Of a stretch of DNA of 64,000 bases, positions 10,485 through 19,516 are shown one piece after another; position 1 is the first letter of the stretch; every line of letters starts with the position of its first letter. The DNA is taken from the NCBI GenBank assembly GCA_963750715.1, contig CAVVRP010000012.1, positions 496,001 to 560,000 on the forward strand, written 5' to 3'. The notes beneath the pieces are model-generated. The model did not search any database and was not told the origin of the DNA. It saw only the letters and a program-made list of their open reading frames with translations. Source of the stretch: JAGVSR01 sp963750715 (GTDB lineage: Bacteria > Pseudomonadota > Alphaproteobacteria > Rhizobiales > Hyphomicrobiaceae). Made by a program: the position numbers and the translations under genes.

Positions 10485-11936
10485 ATGAACAAGCCGGACC
10501 AGATTTTCCCAACCGCCGCTCTCATCGACGGAAAGTGGGTAACGTCGGCCAAGACCTTCCCCGTCATCAATCCGGCGACTGGGGAAGAGCTGGCGCGGGT
10601 ACCCGATCTCGGTGCGGCTGAAGCCCGGCGCGCCATCGACGCCGCGAGCCGCGCCTTACCGGCGTGGTCGGGGAAAACAGCCAAGGAGCGCGCAGCTATT
10701 CTGGACCGATGGTTCGATCTGCTGATGGCGAACCAGGATACGCTCGGATTGCTGATGACGTCGGAGCAGGGCAAACCGCTGGCCGAGGCCCGTGGCGAAG
10801 TCGCCTATGGTGCATCGTTCGTCGAGTGGTTCGCCGAGGAAGGCAAGCGTGCCTACGGCCGGACCATTCCGACCACTGCGGCGGGCCGCCGTTACGTCAC
10901 CATCAAGCAGCCGATCGGCGTCGTCGCGGCCATCGCGCCATGGAACTTCCCGATCGCCATGATCACCCGCAAGGTGGCGCCCGCTCTCGCCACTGGCTGC
11001 ACCGTTGTCGTCAAGCCGTCGGAGGAAACGCCGCTGTGTGCGCTGGCCGTCGCCAAACTGGCGCAGGATGCCGGATTGCCCCCAGGGGTCTTCAACGTCA
11101 TCACGACCATGGATGCGGTATCCGTCGGCAAGGTGCTGTGCGAAGATGCGCGCGTGCGCAAGCTGACGTTCACCGGATCCACCGAGGTCGGCCGCATTCT
11201 CTATGCGCAGTGCGCCGGTACCGTGAAGAAGCTGACGCTCGAACTCGGCGGCAACGCGCCGCTAATCGTGTTCGACGACGCCGATCTCGGCAAGGCGGTC
11301 GTTGGCGCGATGGCCTCCAAGTATCGCAACGCCGGCCAGACCTGCGTGTGCGCCAACCGCATTCTCGTGCAAGCCGGCATCTACGACCGTTTCGCCGCGG
11401 CACTCGTGGACGCTGTAAAGAAGCTCCACGTCGCGCCGGGCACGGATCCCAAGTCGACCGTCGGTCCGCTTATCAACGAGGACGCCATCGCCAAGGTGCG
11501 CTCGCTGCTGGGCGATGCCATGAGCAAGGGCGCAAAGGTGCTGACGGGCGGCAAAATCAGCAGTGTGGGGCCACAGTTCTTTGAGCCGACGGTCGTCGGC
11601 GGCATCACGCGCGAAATGGACATCGTCAGCACCGAAATCTTCGGACCCGTCGCCGCGCTGATGCGTTTCGAGACGGAAGCTGAAGCAGTGGCACTAGCCA
11701 ACGATACGCCGTTCGGACTGGCCGCCTACCTGTTCAGCGAGAACCTGGCCCGCGCCTGGCGGGTGGCGGAAAAGATCGAAGCCGGCATGATCGGCGTCAA
11801 CGAGGGCATCTTCTCCAACGAAGTCGTGCCGTTCGGCGGCGTCAAACAGTCGGGCCTCGGCCGCGAGGGCGCGGCGGAGGGCATGGAGGAATATCTGGAG
11901 ACGAAGTTTCTCTGCCTGAGCGTGCCTGACGCCTGA
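10485..11936 (+). CDS. gabD: Succinate-semialdehyde dehydrogenase (GabD-like)
   Basis: 483-aa aldehyde dehydrogenase starting MNKPDQIFPTAALIDGKWV at ATG 10485. General base Glu253 (LELGGNAP) and catalytic Cys287 (NAGQTCVCANR, with the paired Cys289 typical of GabD) are present. It would convert succinate semialdehyde, produced from GABA by transamination, to succinate. Ten bases separate it from puuC, so it is the last gene of the putrescine operon. Glutarate semialdehyde is a likely second substrate, of interest given the glutaryl-CoA dehydrogenase gene further on. Confidence 0.9.
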   Translation: MNKPDQIFPTAALIDGKWVTSAKTFPVINPATGEELARVPDLGAAEARRAIDAASRALPAWSGKTAKERAAILDRWFDLLMANQDTLGLLMTSEQGKPLAEARGEVAYGASFVEWFAEEGKRAYGRTIPTTAAGRRYVTIKQPIGVVAAIAPWNFPIAMITRKVAPALATGCTVVVKPSEETPLCALAVAKLAQDAGLPPGVFNVITTMDAVSVGKVLCEDARVRKLTFTGSTEVGRILYAQCAGTVKKLTLELGGNAPLIVFDDADLGKAVVGAMASKYRNAGQTCVCANRILVQAGIYDRFAAALVDAVKKLHVAPGTDPKSTVGPLINEDAIAKVRSLLGDAMSKGAKVLTGGKISSVGPQFFEPTVVGGITREMDIVSTEIFGPVAALMRFETEAEAVALANDTPFGLAAYLFSENLARAWRVAEKIEAGMIGVNEGIFSNEVVPFGGVKQSGLGREGAAEGMEEYLETKFLCLSVPDA

Positions 11937-11951
11937 AACGAGGTCAGGCCT

Positions 11952-12428
11952 TTAGGGCGCGAGACTCGACATCGGCAGGAGACGGTCAGTGATCTGGCGA
12001 AGCACGAAGCTCGATTTGAGCCGCGCGACGCCCGGAAGGCGCGACAACTCCTCCTTATGGATGCGCTCGTAGTCGCTCAAGTCCCTCGCCATGACGGTGA
12101 CGAGGTAGTCGTCCTCGCCCGACATCAGGTGGCAGGATACCACCGAGGGTGCCGCCGCTACGGCCTTCTCGAACGCATCTAGAACCTCCTGACTTTGGCT
12201 CCTCAGACTGATGCTGAGCACCGCCGTCAGTCCCAGTCCGAGCTCGCGCCGGCTGAGGCGGGCCTGATAGCCTTCGATGACGCCCGACTGTTCGAGAGCC
12301 CGAATACGGCGTGCAATCGCGGTTGCCGAAAGCGGCACGCGCTCGGCCAGATCGACCTGCGAGCGCCGTCCGTCCTCGACGAGGGCCGCCAGGATGGCCT
12401 TATCCAACGCATCGAGGCTTGTATTCAA
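11952..12428 (-). CDS. Lrp/AsnC-family transcriptional regulator
   Basis: 158-aa regulator with an N-terminal winged helix-turn-helix (LDKAILAALVEDGRRSQ, then LAERVPLSATAIARRIRAL) and a C-terminal RAM/AsnC ligand-binding domain containing the usual GEDDYLVTV segment. It is divergent from the alanine dehydrogenase gene with a 135-bp shared control region. That arrangement is common for AldR/BkdR-type regulators that activate ald in response to amino acids. It ends 15 bp from gabD, convergently. Confidence 0.9.
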   Translation of the reverse strand: MNTSLDALDKAILAALVEDGRRSQVDLAERVPLSATAIARRIRALEQSGVIEGYQARLSRRELGLGLTAVLSISLRSQSQEVLDAFEKAVAAAPSVVSCHLMSGEDDYLVTVMARDLSDYERIHKEELSRLPGVARLKSSFVLRQITDRLLPMSSLAP

Positions 12429-12563
12429 TGAAATCCTGCGTGTTAGTATGTTTCTACGATGATTATCTGCGCATGCGAGCGCTTTTGCAACGAAGATTTC
12501 CGGGAAATAAACCCGAATTCACAGCATTAATTCATCACCAATTTTAGCCCAAGGAGAGCTGCC

Positions 12564-13685
12564 GTGCGCATCGGTGTTCCGACAGAGATCAAGACCAACG
12601 AGTTCCGCGTCGGCCTCGTGCCGGGTTCCGTCCGCGAGCTTACCGCGCGTGGTCATCAGGTGTTCGTACAGTCGGGTGCGGGCGCCGGCATTTTTGCCGA
12701 TGACGCCACATACGAGAAAGCGGGCGCAAAGATCCTGGCCAGCGCCGATGAGGTCATTGCTCAGTCTGACATGATCGTCAAGGTCAAGGAGCCTCAGCGC
12801 GTCGAGTGGCAGCGCCTCAATCCCCACCAGATCCTGTTCACCTATCTCCACCTCGCGCCCGATCCGGAGCAAGCCAAGGGCCTTATGGAATCCGGCTGCG
12901 CCGCGATCGCCTATGAAACCGTCACCGATGCCGCCGGCGGGCTTCCCCTGCTCGCTCCCATGAGCGAAGTCGCCGGCCGCCTGTCCATCGAGGCTGCGGC
13001 ACTTGCCCTTCGTCGTCACACCGGCGGCCGTGGCGTGCTGCTCGGCGGCGTCCCGGGCGTGCGCCCCGCGAAGGTCGTCGTTCTCGGCGGCGGAGTCGTC
13101 GGCACGCATGCCGCTCGCATGGCGGCCGGCCTCGGCGCGGAAGTCTCGGTTCTCGACCGTTCACTGCCGCGCCTGCGCCAGCTCGATGAATTGTTCGAAG
13201 GCCGCGTTCGCACGCTCGCCTCGACCATGGAGACGGTCGAGACGGAAGTCCTATCCGCCGATGTCGTGATTGGCGCCGTGCTCGTTGCCGGCGCGAGCGC
13301 TCCCAAACTCGTCACGCGCACCATGCTCCGCCGCATGAAGAAGGGCGCCGTGCTGGTCGACGTGTCGATTGATCAGGGCGGCTGCTTCGAGACGTCGAAG
13401 GCGACGACGCACGCCGATCCGACTTTCGAGGTCGACGGCATCATCCACTACTGCGTCGCCAACATGCCGGGCTGCGTGCCGGTGTCGTCGGCTCAGGCGC
13501 TGAACAACGCGACACTGCCGTTCGTGCTGAAGCTTGCCGACCAGGGCCTCGCCGCGTTCGATCGCGACCCGCATCTGGCCGCCGGCCTCAACGTGCGCGA
13601 CGGCCGCATCATGCACACGTCGGTTGCCCACTCGCTCGGCTTCGATGCGCTCGGCGACACAACGAAGACCCTTGCAGCGGCCTGA
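12564..13685 (+). CDS. ald: Alanine dehydrogenase
   Basis: 373-aa NAD-dependent enzyme interconverting L-alanine and pyruvate plus ammonia. Substrate-binding Arg15, Lys75 and catalytic His96 fall at the positions known for the family, and a Rossmann segment (VVVLGGGVVGTHAARMA) lies near residues 170-186. A ribosome binding site AAGGAGA precedes the ATG. Next to pyruvate-dependent aminotransferases it can regenerate pyruvate from the alanine they make and release the nitrogen as ammonia; that link is inference from context. A terminator follows at 13745-13776. Confidence 0.95.
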   Translation: MRIGVPTEIKTNEFRVGLVPGSVRELTARGHQVFVQSGAGAGIFADDATYEKAGAKILASADEVIAQSDMIVKVKEPQRVEWQRLNPHQILFTYLHLAPDPEQAKGLMESGCAAIAYETVTDAAGGLPLLAPMSEVAGRLSIEAAALALRRHTGGRGVLLGGVPGVRPAKVVVLGGGVVGTHAARMAAGLGAEVSVLDRSLPRLRQLDELFEGRVRTLASTMETVETEVLSADVVIGAVLVAGASAPKLVTRTMLRRMKKGAVLVDVSIDQGGCFETSKATTHADPTFEVDGIIHYCVANMPGCVPVSSAQALNNATLPFVLKLADQGLAAFDRDPHLAAGLNVRDGRIMHTSVAHSLGFDALGDTTKTLAAA

Positions 13686-13744
13686 CTCTTGGGCTGCAAC
13701 CTCGCGCGGGACCGCGTTCCCTCCCGCTGCTCGCGCACCCTGCC

Positions 13745-13776
13745 GCCGGTCTGCGTCGCAGCCCGGCGTTTTTTTT
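13745..13776 (+). terminator. Intrinsic terminator downstream of ald
   Basis: An 11-bp stem with one mismatch (GCCGGTCTGC pairing with GCAGCCCGGC, tight loop) is followed by G and eight T residues. It lies 60 bp after the ald stop codon on the plus strand. Confidence 0.85.
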
Positions 13777-13863
13777 GCCGGCACGCCAGCACTCAACGTG
13801 CTGGGGGCCCATCAGTGGACCGCATCACCTCATCGCCCACCTAGAGCTGTGGCTCTGCGCGGC

Positions 13864-14166
13864 CTAGCCCGAGAGGCTTTCACGCCGGTCTTCGATTGGA
13901 AACAGCGTACCGTCCTCGGCGCACTGGATGTACCTGTCTCCCGCCGACAGGGGAAACAGTCCCATCGCCTCAACTCGTCTGCAGTCCTGTCCTTCCCCGT
14001 ACCGGCCGGCTCGGCGCGCCTGCGCTGGGTCCGGCGTGAAGGTGCCGCCGAGAAGCGGCGGCTCGGCCCCGGCGACAGCGAAGCTCTAGACGGGGACCGC
14101 AAAAGCGGCGACGGTCACGGCCAGAGGCAGCAACAAGGGCACACCCGACATTGGGCGAATGGCCAT
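13864..14166 (-). pseudogene. Small secreted protein gene interrupted by an in-frame amber codon
   Basis: Reading from ATG 14166, after a GAGG Shine-Dalgarno, gives a 26-residue signal-peptide-like sequence (MAIRPMSGVPLLLPLAV then TVAAFAVPV). A TAG at 14086-14088 then interrupts it, and the same frame continues for 73 codons (SFAVAGAEPPLLGG..., with two Cys and a DRYIQCAEDGTLFP stretch) to TAG at 13864. The position of the stop just before the expected signal-peptidase site suggests one broken secreted-protein gene. No family recognised. The rest of the 13,777-14,237 gap shows nothing else convincing. Confidence 0.5.
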
Positions 14167-14237
14167 GACGAAACCTCGGAAGCGGTGGCTGTCCGATTGT
14201 AACCTGAGCCGTGCCGAGGCGAAGTGACGAAAATCCG

Positions 14238-14600
14238 TCAGAAGTTATGCTTCACGGTTCCGCGGATCATCAGATCGACCGGCGCGGTTTCCTGGGGATC
14301 GGTCGGAGCGGCGTCAGTCTTGCCGTCGTTCGCGCCATACAGGAGCTCTAGGCCGAAATCCATTTTCGGCAGCACGCCTAGCGTTCCAAGGCCCGGAATC
14401 CGAACCTCGGTGCCGCCTTCATCCTTCGGGACCGGAGTTGCGAACTCGACGCCGCCAGTGGCCGGCGCGGCTGGAGCGGCCTGCTCCTGGGAGGGAGCGG
14501 CTTGCGGAACGGAGCCGGCATTCTGCTCCTGAAAGGCAAGCGCAGAGCTACCGGAAATCACCAGCGCCGCCCCGAGCCCCATCAAAATCTTCCACGCCAT
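14238..14600 (-). CDS. Small exported protein of unknown function
   Basis: 120-aa protein from ATG 14600 (GGAGA five bases upstream) with a clear signal peptide (MAWKILMGLGAALVISGSS, Ala-rich cleavage region ALAFQ). The mature part is low-complexity and rich in Ala, Pro, Gln and Gly, with a central KMDFGLELLYGAND motif and a C-terminus ending in a beta-like MIRGTVKHNF. The terminal Phe and amphipathic ending recall outer-membrane-associated proteins, but no family is recognised. It stands alone between the broken secreted-protein gene and metH. Confidence 0.65.
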   Translation of the reverse strand: MAWKILMGLGAALVISGSSALAFQEQNAGSVPQAAPSQEQAAPAAPATGGVEFATPVPKDEGGTEVRIPGLGTLGVLPKMDFGLELLYGANDGKTDAAPTDPQETAPVDLMIRGTVKHNF

Positions 14601-14762
14601 AACGTCTCCGCAGTGAATCATGCCCATCTGAACCTGATGTTGCCCACCGACCCGGCGAAAACAAGAATGATGCCATCATACTTAAGCGAGCATGAAGGTT
14701 TGTTCGACCAGTGTGGTTTCACGGCCATGTTGCATATCTATCACATACATGTGTCATTGGCG

Positions 14763-17480
14763 CTAGGCCACCTTGGCCCGGCTCGCGTTGGGATCGTAGT
14801 TGAGGACCGGGGCCAGCCAGCGTTCGCACTCGGCGATCGTCCAGCCCTTCCGAGCCGCATAGTCCTCCACCTGATCGCGTTCCACCTTGCCGACGCCGAA
14901 GTAGTGGCTCTCGGGATGAGCGAAATAAAGACCCGACACCGCCGCGCCCGGCCACATGGCGTAGCTCTCGGTCAGTTCGATGGTGGTGCAGCTCTTCACG
15001 GCCATCAGTTTCCACAGCGTGGCTTTCTCGGTGTGGTCGGGCTGAGCCGGATAACCGGGCGCAGGGCGGATGCCGCAATACTTCTCCAGGATGAGTTCGT
15101 CGGGAGACAGCGCCTCGTCCTTGGCGTAGCCCCAGAATTCCCGCCTGACACGCATATGCATGACTTCGGCAAAGGCTTCCGCGAGCCGGTCCGCGAGCGC
15201 TTTCAGCAGAATCCGGCCGTAGTCGTCGGTCGCCTTGATGTGCGTTTTGAGCGCGTCCTCCTCGCCGATGCCGGTCGTCACCGCGAAGCCGCCGACGTAG
15301 TCGGCCAACCCCGTCTCCATCGGCGCGATGAAATCGGCAAGCGCAGTATGGGCGCGATCGCGCGATGGGTCGCGTGCGATCTGCTGGCGCAGCGTGTGCA
15401 AAGTCGCGAGCTTGGAATGACGCGGCTCGCCCGTGTAGAGCTCGATGTCGTCGCCGACGCTGTTGGCCGGCCAGAAACCGATGACGGCGTTGGCCGTCAG
15501 CCACTTCTCCGCCACCATGCGCTTCAGCATAACCTGGGCATCTTCGAACAGCTTTTGCGCTTCCCCACCGACCTTGTTGTCCTTCAGGATCTGCGGATAG
15601 CGGCCCGGGAGTTCCCAAGTCTGGAAGAAGGGCGTCCAATCGATGTAGGGCAGCAGTTCCGCCAGATTGTAGCTGGTGAAGGCGCGCGGGCCCAGGAACG
15701 CCGGCTTGGGCGGCGTATAGGACTTCCAGTCGATCGTGAACCTGTTCGAGCGAGCCGCAGCGAGCGTGATCCGCTGCTTCTTCGCTTCGTTGGCCAGATG
15801 CGCCGCGCGCACGCGGATGTATTCCGACTTGATGCCGGCAATGTATCCGTCGCGCTCCGTCTCGGACAAGAGGTTGGAGACCACACCGACCGCGCGGCTT
15901 GCATCGAGAACATAGACCGCTTGGCCGCGATTGTAATTGGGCGAGATCTTGACGGCCGTATGCACGCGGCTTGTCGTTGCCCCGCCGATCAGAAGCGGAA
16001 TATCGAATCCCTCGCGTTCCATTTCCGCGGCAAGGAAGCACATCTCGTCGAGCGACGGCGTGATGAGACCCGACAGGCCGATGATATCCACCTTCTCGCG
16101 CTTGGCCGTTTCAAGAATCCTCGCCGCCGGCACCATGACGCCAAGATCGATCACGTCGTAGTTGTTGCACTGGAGAACGACGCCGACGATGTTCTTGCCG
16201 ATGTCGTGTACGTCTCCCTTCACTGTCGCCATCAACACGCGCCCCTTGGGCGGCATCTCGACGAGACCCGACGCGCGCTTTTCCTCCTCGAGGTAAGGCT
16301 GCAGATAGGCTACCGCCTGCTTCATCACGCGCGCCGATTTCACCACCTGCGGCAGGAACATCTTGCCCGCGCCGAACAGATCCCCGACGACGTTCATGCC
16401 GGCCATCAGCGGCCCTTCGATCACCTGCAGCGGTTTTTCGAACTTCTGCCGCGCTTCCTCGGTGTCAAACTCGATGAAATCGGTAATCCCGTGCACAAGC
16501 GAGTGCGTGAGGCGGTCTTCGACGCTCGCGTCGCGCCACTTCAGATCTTTTTCGACCTTCTTGGCGCCGTCACCCTTGAAGCGCGGCGCAGCTTCAAGCA
16601 AACGGTCGGTCGCATCGAGCCGGCGATTGAGCACAACGTCCTCGCACAGCTCTCTCAGTTCGGCTGGAATGTCGTCGTAGACGGCCAGCTGCCCGGCGTT
16701 GACGATGCCCATGTCCATGCCGGCCTGAATGGCGTGATACAGGAACACTGAGTGCATGGCTTCGCGCACGGGCTCGTTGCCTCGGAACGCGAAACTCAAA
16801 TTCGACACGCCGCCCGAGGTGTGCACGAGTGGCATCTTCTGCCTGATCTGACGCGCGGCCTCGATGAAGGCGATGCCGTAGCCGTTGTGCTCCTCGATGC
16901 CGGTCGCAACCGCAAAGATGTTGGGATCGAAGATGATGTCTTCGGGCGGAAATCCGACCTTCTCGGTCAGCAGCCTGTAGGCGCGCTCGCAGATCGAGAC
17001 CTTGCGTTCGATCGTGTCGGCCTGCCCGACCTCGTCGAACGCCATGACGACGACGGCGGCGCCGTAGCGCAGGACTTTCTTCGCCTGCTCGAGGAACTGC
17101 TTTTCGCCCTCCTTCATCGAGATCGAATTGACGATCGCCTTGCCCTGCACGCACTTGAGGCCGGCTTCGATGACGCTCCACTTCGAGGAGTTGATCATAA
17201 CCGGCACGCGGCTGATGTCGGGTTCCGAGGCGATCATGTTGAGGAACGTCGTCATGGCCTTCTCGCTGTCGAGAAGACCTTCGTCCATGTTAACGTCGAT
17301 AATCTGGGCGCCCGCTTCTACCTGTTGGCGCGCGATCGACAACGCGGCCTGGTAGTCGTTGGCTTCGATCAGCTTGCGAAACTTGGTCGAACCGGTGACG
17401 TTAGTGCGCTCGCCGATGTTGATGAAAGACGTCGCAGCGGAGCTGCGCGACGAAGGTTCTGCTGCGGACGTGGTGGTCAT
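14763..17480 (-). CDS. metH: Methionine synthase, pterin-, cobalamin- and SAM-binding part (split MetH)
   Basis: 905-aa protein corresponding to MetH without its homocysteine-binding module. It begins MTTTSAAEPS, then INIGERTNVTGSTKF opens the methyltetrahydrofolate-binding domain (to about residue 280). Next come the cobalamin cap and B12-binding domain, with the DVHDIG lower-ligand motif (His axial ligand). The C-terminal reactivation domain has RPAPGYPAQPDHTEK. It lies 26 bp after, and in a different frame from, the homocysteine-binding gene, so the enzyme would work as two polypeptides. It is the last gene of the sahR-metF-metH operon. Confidence 0.93.
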   Translation of the reverse strand: MTTTSAAEPSSRSSAATSFINIGERTNVTGSTKFRKLIEANDYQAALSIARQQVEAGAQIIDVNMDEGLLDSEKAMTTFLNMIASEPDISRVPVMINSSKWSVIEAGLKCVQGKAIVNSISMKEGEKQFLEQAKKVLRYGAAVVVMAFDEVGQADTIERKVSICERAYRLLTEKVGFPPEDIIFDPNIFAVATGIEEHNGYGIAFIEAARQIRQKMPLVHTSGGVSNLSFAFRGNEPVREAMHSVFLYHAIQAGMDMGIVNAGQLAVYDDIPAELRELCEDVVLNRRLDATDRLLEAAPRFKGDGAKKVEKDLKWRDASVEDRLTHSLVHGITDFIEFDTEEARQKFEKPLQVIEGPLMAGMNVVGDLFGAGKMFLPQVVKSARVMKQAVAYLQPYLEEEKRASGLVEMPPKGRVLMATVKGDVHDIGKNIVGVVLQCNNYDVIDLGVMVPAARILETAKREKVDIIGLSGLITPSLDEMCFLAAEMEREGFDIPLLIGGATTSRVHTAVKISPNYNRGQAVYVLDASRAVGVVSNLLSETERDGYIAGIKSEYIRVRAAHLANEAKKQRITLAAARSNRFTIDWKSYTPPKPAFLGPRAFTSYNLAELLPYIDWTPFFQTWELPGRYPQILKDNKVGGEAQKLFEDAQVMLKRMVAEKWLTANAVIGFWPANSVGDDIELYTGEPRHSKLATLHTLRQQIARDPSRDRAHTALADFIAPMETGLADYVGGFAVTTGIGEEDALKTHIKATDDYGRILLKALADRLAEAFAEVMHMRVRREFWGYAKDEALSPDELILEKYCGIRPAPGYPAQPDHTEKATLWKLMAVKSCTTIELTESYAMWPGAAVSGLYFAHPESHYFGVGKVERDQVEDYAARKGWTIAECERWLAPVLNYDPNASRAKVA

Positions 17481-17506
17481 CTGATCTTTTTCTTTGTTGG
17501 ATCGGT

Positions 17507-18568
17507 TCAACCGTGGACGAACGGTTCCAGGCCCGACAGGCGCATTTTCGTCTCGATCTTGGGGATCTTGCGCGGCGGATAGTCCTTTACGTGCTCGGCG
17601 ATATGGGCGATGTGGTCGGGTGTCGAACCGCAGCATCCGCCGATGATGTTGATGAGCCCGTCTTTCGCCCACGGCTCGGTCTTGCAGGCCATCTCATGCC
17701 CCGTTTCGTCGTAATCGCCCATGGCGTTCGGCAAGCCGGCGTTGGGATAGGCCGAGATGCGCACGTCGGCGACGTGGCTCAGATCGGCGATGTAGGGCCG
17801 CATCAACTCGGCGCCCAGTGCGCAGTTGAGGCCGATCGAGAACGGCTTCAGGTGGCGCATCGAATACCAGAACGCTTCGGCCGTCTGTCCGGATAGCGTG
17901 CGGCCCGATCGGTCGGTGATGGTGCCCGACAGCATGATCGGCAACTCAATGCCTTTTTCCTCGAACACTTCGAGAGTGGCGAAGCCGGCTGCCTTGGCGT
18001 TCAGCGTGTCGAAGATGGTCTCGATCAGGATGATATCCGAACCGCCGTCGATAAGCCCGCTCACCTGCTCCTTGTAGGCCTCGCGCAGCGCATCGAACGT
18101 TACATTGCGGTAGCCCGGGTCATTGACCTGCGGCGAGATCGAAGCGGTGCGGTTTGTCGGCCCGACAGCGCCGGCGACGAAGCGGGGCTTTTCCGGCGTC
18201 AGCTTCGTGTACTTGTCGGCGGCGGCTCGCGCCAGTTTAGCCGCCTGGACGTTGATCTCGTATGAAAGCTCCTCCATGCCGTAGTCGGCCATCGAGATCA
18301 CCTGCGCGTTGAAGGTGTTGGTCTCGATGATGTCCGCGCCGGCAGCCAGATACTGCTCGTGGATGTCCTGGATAATCTTCGGCTGGGTCAGTACGAGCAA
18401 GTCGTTGTTACCCTTGACGTCGCGCGGCCAGTCCTTGAACCGCTCGCCGCGATAGCCCGCCTCCTGCAGCTTATGCCGCTGGATCATGGTGCCCATCGCG
18501 CCATCGATAATCAGGATGCGTTTGGACGCGGCCTTTTCAAGAGCGGCCCAGCTAGCAATTTTCTTCAT
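17507..18568 (-). CDS. metH: Homocysteine S-methyltransferase module of split methionine synthase
   Basis: 353-aa protein equal to the N-terminal homocysteine-binding barrel of MetH. It has ILIIDGAMGTMIQ near the start, the zinc ligand in GLNCALG and the Cys pair in IIGGCCGSTPDHI near residue 310. It ends RLSGLEPFVHG, where a full-length MetH would run on into the pterin domain. The following gene supplies the rest. The ordered spacing, own ribosome binding region and Ser-rich new N-terminus of the partner argue for a genuine gene split rather than a frameshift. metF lies 24 bp upstream. Confidence 0.9.
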   Translation of the reverse strand: MKKIASWAALEKAASKRILIIDGAMGTMIQRHKLQEAGYRGERFKDWPRDVKGNNDLLVLTQPKIIQDIHEQYLAAGADIIETNTFNAQVISMADYGMEELSYEINVQAAKLARAAADKYTKLTPEKPRFVAGAVGPTNRTASISPQVNDPGYRNVTFDALREAYKEQVSGLIDGGSDIILIETIFDTLNAKAAGFATLEVFEEKGIELPIMLSGTITDRSGRTLSGQTAEAFWYSMRHLKPFSIGLNCALGAELMRPYIADLSHVADVRISAYPNAGLPNAMGDYDETGHEMACKTEPWAKDGLINIIGGCCGSTPDHIAHIAEHVKDYPPRKIPKIETKMRLSGLEPFVHG

Positions 18569-18592
18569 TCAATCTCTCACTCGAATTCGAAG

Positions 18593-19516
18593 TCAGGCGG
18601 CATCTGCCGCAGTGGCGGCCGCCGTCTTGACCGGGCGCAGGCCCAGCAGATGGCAGATCGCATAGACGAGGTCGGCTCGGTTCAGCGAGTAGAAGTGAAA
18701 CTTCTTCACGCCCTCATCTACGAGGTCCATCACCTGCTCGGTCGCGACGGCCGCAGCAACGAGATGAGTCGTCGCGGGATCGTTCTCCAGACCTTCGAAG
18801 CGGCGCGCGAGCCATGCCGGCATGCTCGCACCCGCGCGGGTAGCGAACCCGGCAACCTGTTTGAAATTATGGATCGGCACGATGCCCGGCATGATCGGCA
18901 CCCAGATGCCGGCGGCGCGCGCCCGCTCCAGGAACCGCAGGAAATGCGCGTTGTCGAAGCCGAACTGCGTGATGACCCGATCCGCACCGGCATCGACCTT
19001 GGCCTTGAGGTTGTCCATGTCGGCGGCGAGGCTGACGCTCTCCGGGTGCTTCTCGGGATAGCCGGCGACCGAAATCTCGAAGTCAGCCACTTTTTTGAGG
19101 CCGGCGACGAGCGCAGCAGCATTTTCATAGCCACCGGGATGGGGTTTGTATGCGGTGCCAGGGCCTTCCGGCGGATCGCCGCGCAGGGCCACGATATGGC
19201 GCACGCCGACATCCCAGTAGGCCTTCGCAACGGCGTTGACTTCTTCCTTCGTGGCATTGACGCATGTGAGATGAGCTGCTGGCCGCAAGCCCGTTTCCAA
19301 AACGATGCGCGCCACAGTGTTGTGGGTGCGCTCGCGCGTCGAGCCGCCCGCCCCGTATGTCACGGAGACGAACTCGGGCCGCAACGGCGCCAGCCGTTCG
19401 ATCGACTGCCAGAGCGTTTCCTCCATTTTTTCCGTCTTGGGCGGAAAGAACTCGAACGAAACGGCGATGTCGCCGGACCCGAGTAGGCGGCTCTTGCGTT
19501 CACCAGCGTTAGCCAT
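18593..19516 (-). CDS. metF: 5,10-methylenetetrahydrofolate reductase
   Basis: 307-aa FAD-dependent enzyme making 5-methyltetrahydrofolate, the methyl donor for methionine synthase. Family motifs are FEFFPPKT near the start, SVTYGAGGST near residue 55 and a central HIVALRGDPP segment. Its ATG overlaps the stop of the upstream sahR gene (TGATG at 19514-19518), so the two are translationally coupled. metH genes follow within 25 bp. All SAM-cycle members in this operon would share the sahR promoter. Confidence 0.93.
   Translation of the reverse strand: MANAGERKSRLLGSGDIAVSFEFFPPKTEKMEETLWQSIERLAPLRPEFVSVTYGAGGSTRERTHNTVARIVLETGLRPAAHLTCVNATKEEVNAVAKAYWDVGVRHIVALRGDPPEGPGTAYKPHPGGYENAAALVAGLKKVADFEISVAGYPEKHPESVSLAADMDNLKAKVDAGADRVITQFGFDNAHFLRFLERARAAGIWVPIMPGIVPIHNFKQVAGFATRAGASMPAWLARRFEGLENDPATTHLVAAAVATEQVMDLVDEGVKKFHFYSLNRADLVYAICHLLGLRPVKTAAATAADAA

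Noticed and set aside
13830..14102. 90-codon minus-strand frame between ald and the small exported protein gene
   Set aside because: Arg/Ser-rich translation without structure; the overlapping frame with a signal peptide and TAG is a better explanation of the region.
14502..16751. Very long open frame on the plus strand opposite metH
   Set aside because: It mirrors the codon structure of metH on the other strand; the translation is rich in His, Arg and Asp with no domain, a common artefact in GC-rich coding DNA.
17481..17506. metH split as another frameshift
   Set aside because: Unlike gabT, glnE and ccmF there is a clean stop, a 26-bp gap, a new ATG and a non-homologous Ser-rich linker, which fits a genuine gene split.
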